Notes under the pieces: model-generated
Databases searched by the model: none
What the model was told of the DNA's origin: nothing
What the model saw: only the letters and a program-made list of their open reading frames with translations
Translations under genes and position numbers: made by a program
Origin: Cytophagales bacterium
GTDB lineage: Bacteria > Bacteroidota > Bacteroidia > Cytophagales > ES-bin-26
Assembly: GCA_014379925.1 (NCBI GenBank)
Contig: JACMKY010000076.1
Span: forward strand, 1-7,525
Reading direction: 5' to 3'
Length of the DNA: 7,525 nt
Part shown: piece after piece, positions 7,261 to 7,525 of the stretch
Layout of the letters: every line of letters starts with the position of its first letter
How positions within the stretch are numbered: position 1 is the stretch's first letter

Positions 7261-7282
7261 TACCCGTCTTCGAGCACGGGTA
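7261..7282 (+). terminator. Hairpin downstream of the monooxygenase gene, possible terminator
   Basis: TACCCGT (7261-7267) and ACGGGTA (7276-7282) make a perfect seven-base stem. The eight-base loop can itself pair partly (CT with AG). It lies about 140 bases past the TAG at 7116-7118 and before the AT-rich upstream region of the next gene. No T-run follows on either strand, so termination is only a guess. Confidence 0.3.
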
Positions 7283-7387
7283 ATTCACCAATCAAGTTGA
7301 AAGTGCGTTGTGAAAATGACAGGCCGCCTAACCACCTCAGAGTGATCATTTTTGGTCAACCTTTTGTTTTCAATGGATAGATTCAAA

Positions 7388-7393
7388 GGGGAG
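7388..7393 (+). promoter_or_regulatory. Possible ribosome binding site that favours the ATG at 7397
   Basis: GGGGAG lies three bases before the ATG at 7397, while the in-frame ATG at 7373 has only AT-rich sequence before it. The spacing is short and Shine-Dalgarno sites are uncommon in this phylum, so this supports the start only mildly. Confidence 0.3.
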
Positions 7394-7396
7394 TAC

Positions 7397-7525
7397 ATGG
7401 CAACCGACACCTTGCACATCAAAAACATGGTTTGTGACCGCTGCATTAAAGTGGTAAAAAACGAACTAGCCAACCTGGGTTTGCCGCCTGAGCGCATTAA
7501 ACTGGGCGAAGTCCGGCTCCGTGAA
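7397..7525 (+). CDS. Start of a probable AraC-type regulator with CxxC heavy-metal-like N-terminus, 3' end outside window
   Basis: The first 43 codons run to the window edge without a stop. The protein begins with LHIKNMVCDRCIKVVKNEL, then LGLPPERIKLGEV. The stretch NMVCDRC at residues 10-16 is an M-x-C-x-x-C motif placed between a beta strand and a helix, as in HMA/ferredoxin-like metal-binding domains. From memory, many Bacteroidota have regulators of about 190 residues with this opening (NMVCxRCI..V..EL..LG....LGEV) followed by an AraC-type DNA-binding domain. That C-terminal domain is not in the window, so the regulator call is an inference. A free-standing metallochaperone or the N-terminus of a metal ATPase is possible, but the LGEV strand after the helix fits the regulator family better. 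An in-frame ATG at 7373 would add eight residues. Confidence 0.6.
   Translation, partial: MATDTLHIKNMVCDRCIKVVKNELANLGLPPERIKLGEVRLRE

Larger units (their letters stand above)
7119..7396. other. Intergenic region after the monooxygenase gene; hairpins, no gene seen
   Basis: These 278 bases change from GC-rich (7119-7280) to AT-richer (7283-7396) towards the last gene. The first part has several short inverted repeats: GGGC-CAC-GCCC just after the stop, CCCTC/GAGGG at 7221-7237, and the TACCCGT/ACGGGTA hairpin listed separately. The second part contains AAAATGA (7313-7319) paired with TCATTTT (7346-7352). It also has CATTTTTG (7347-7354), one mismatch from the Bacteroidota -7 element but without a -33 partner. 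A plus open frame through the first part has the Arg/Gly/Cys-rich look of shadow translation. Confidence 0.5.

Noticed and set aside
7285..7497. Minus-strand open frame of 70 codons at the right end
   Set aside because: It runs antisense through the CxxC-motif gene and its upstream region and has no recognisable features.

Overview
The window looks like chromosomal DNA from a GC-rich member of the Bacteroidota, most likely a Cytophagales-type organism (Hymenobacteraceae or Spirosomaceae are plausible). This is inferred from: genes that mostly lack Shine-Dalgarno sites; a good match to the Bacteroidota -7 promoter element (TAnnTTTG) upstream of the first gene; a large secreted beta-helix protein ending in fibronectin type III modules, of the kind usually exported by the type IX system; and a probable regulator that begins with a CxxC heavy-metal-like motif, a type I associate with this phylum. 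I see no mobile element, CRISPR array, tRNA or rRNA.

Layout. Positions 1-2832 (minus) hold a secreted multi-domain protein: signal peptide, two pectate-lyase-3/GH55-type beta-helix units, a beta-rich module of unknown function, and two fibronectin type III modules. Its 3' end lies outside the window, so it is open at position 1. Positions 2833-3264 are intergenic and carry its probable promoter. Positions 3265-4266 (minus) encode a short Na/Pi-cotransporter-family membrane protein without a PhoU tail. Divergent from it, 4429-5739 (plus) encodes an APC-superfamily amino acid permease. After a 212-base leader, 5952-7118 (plus) encodes an SsuD-like, FMN-dependent alkanesulfonate-type monooxygenase. 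A roughly 275-base gap with small hairpins leads to the first 43 codons (7397-7525, plus) of a protein whose start resembles Bacteroidota AraC-type regulators with a CxxC N-terminus.

Functionally this is a patchwork rather than one pathway: an extracellular polysaccharide-directed protein, two uptake or efflux membrane proteins, a sulfur-scavenging-type oxidoreductase and a regulator. The permease and the monooxygenase are co-directional but 212 bases apart, so an operon is possible but not shown. I did not find a convincing new multi-gene system. The points most worth a second look are the uncharacterised module in the secreted protein, the altered first QSSS motif of the Na/Pi protein, the long open leader of the monooxygenase, and the CxxC start of the last gene.
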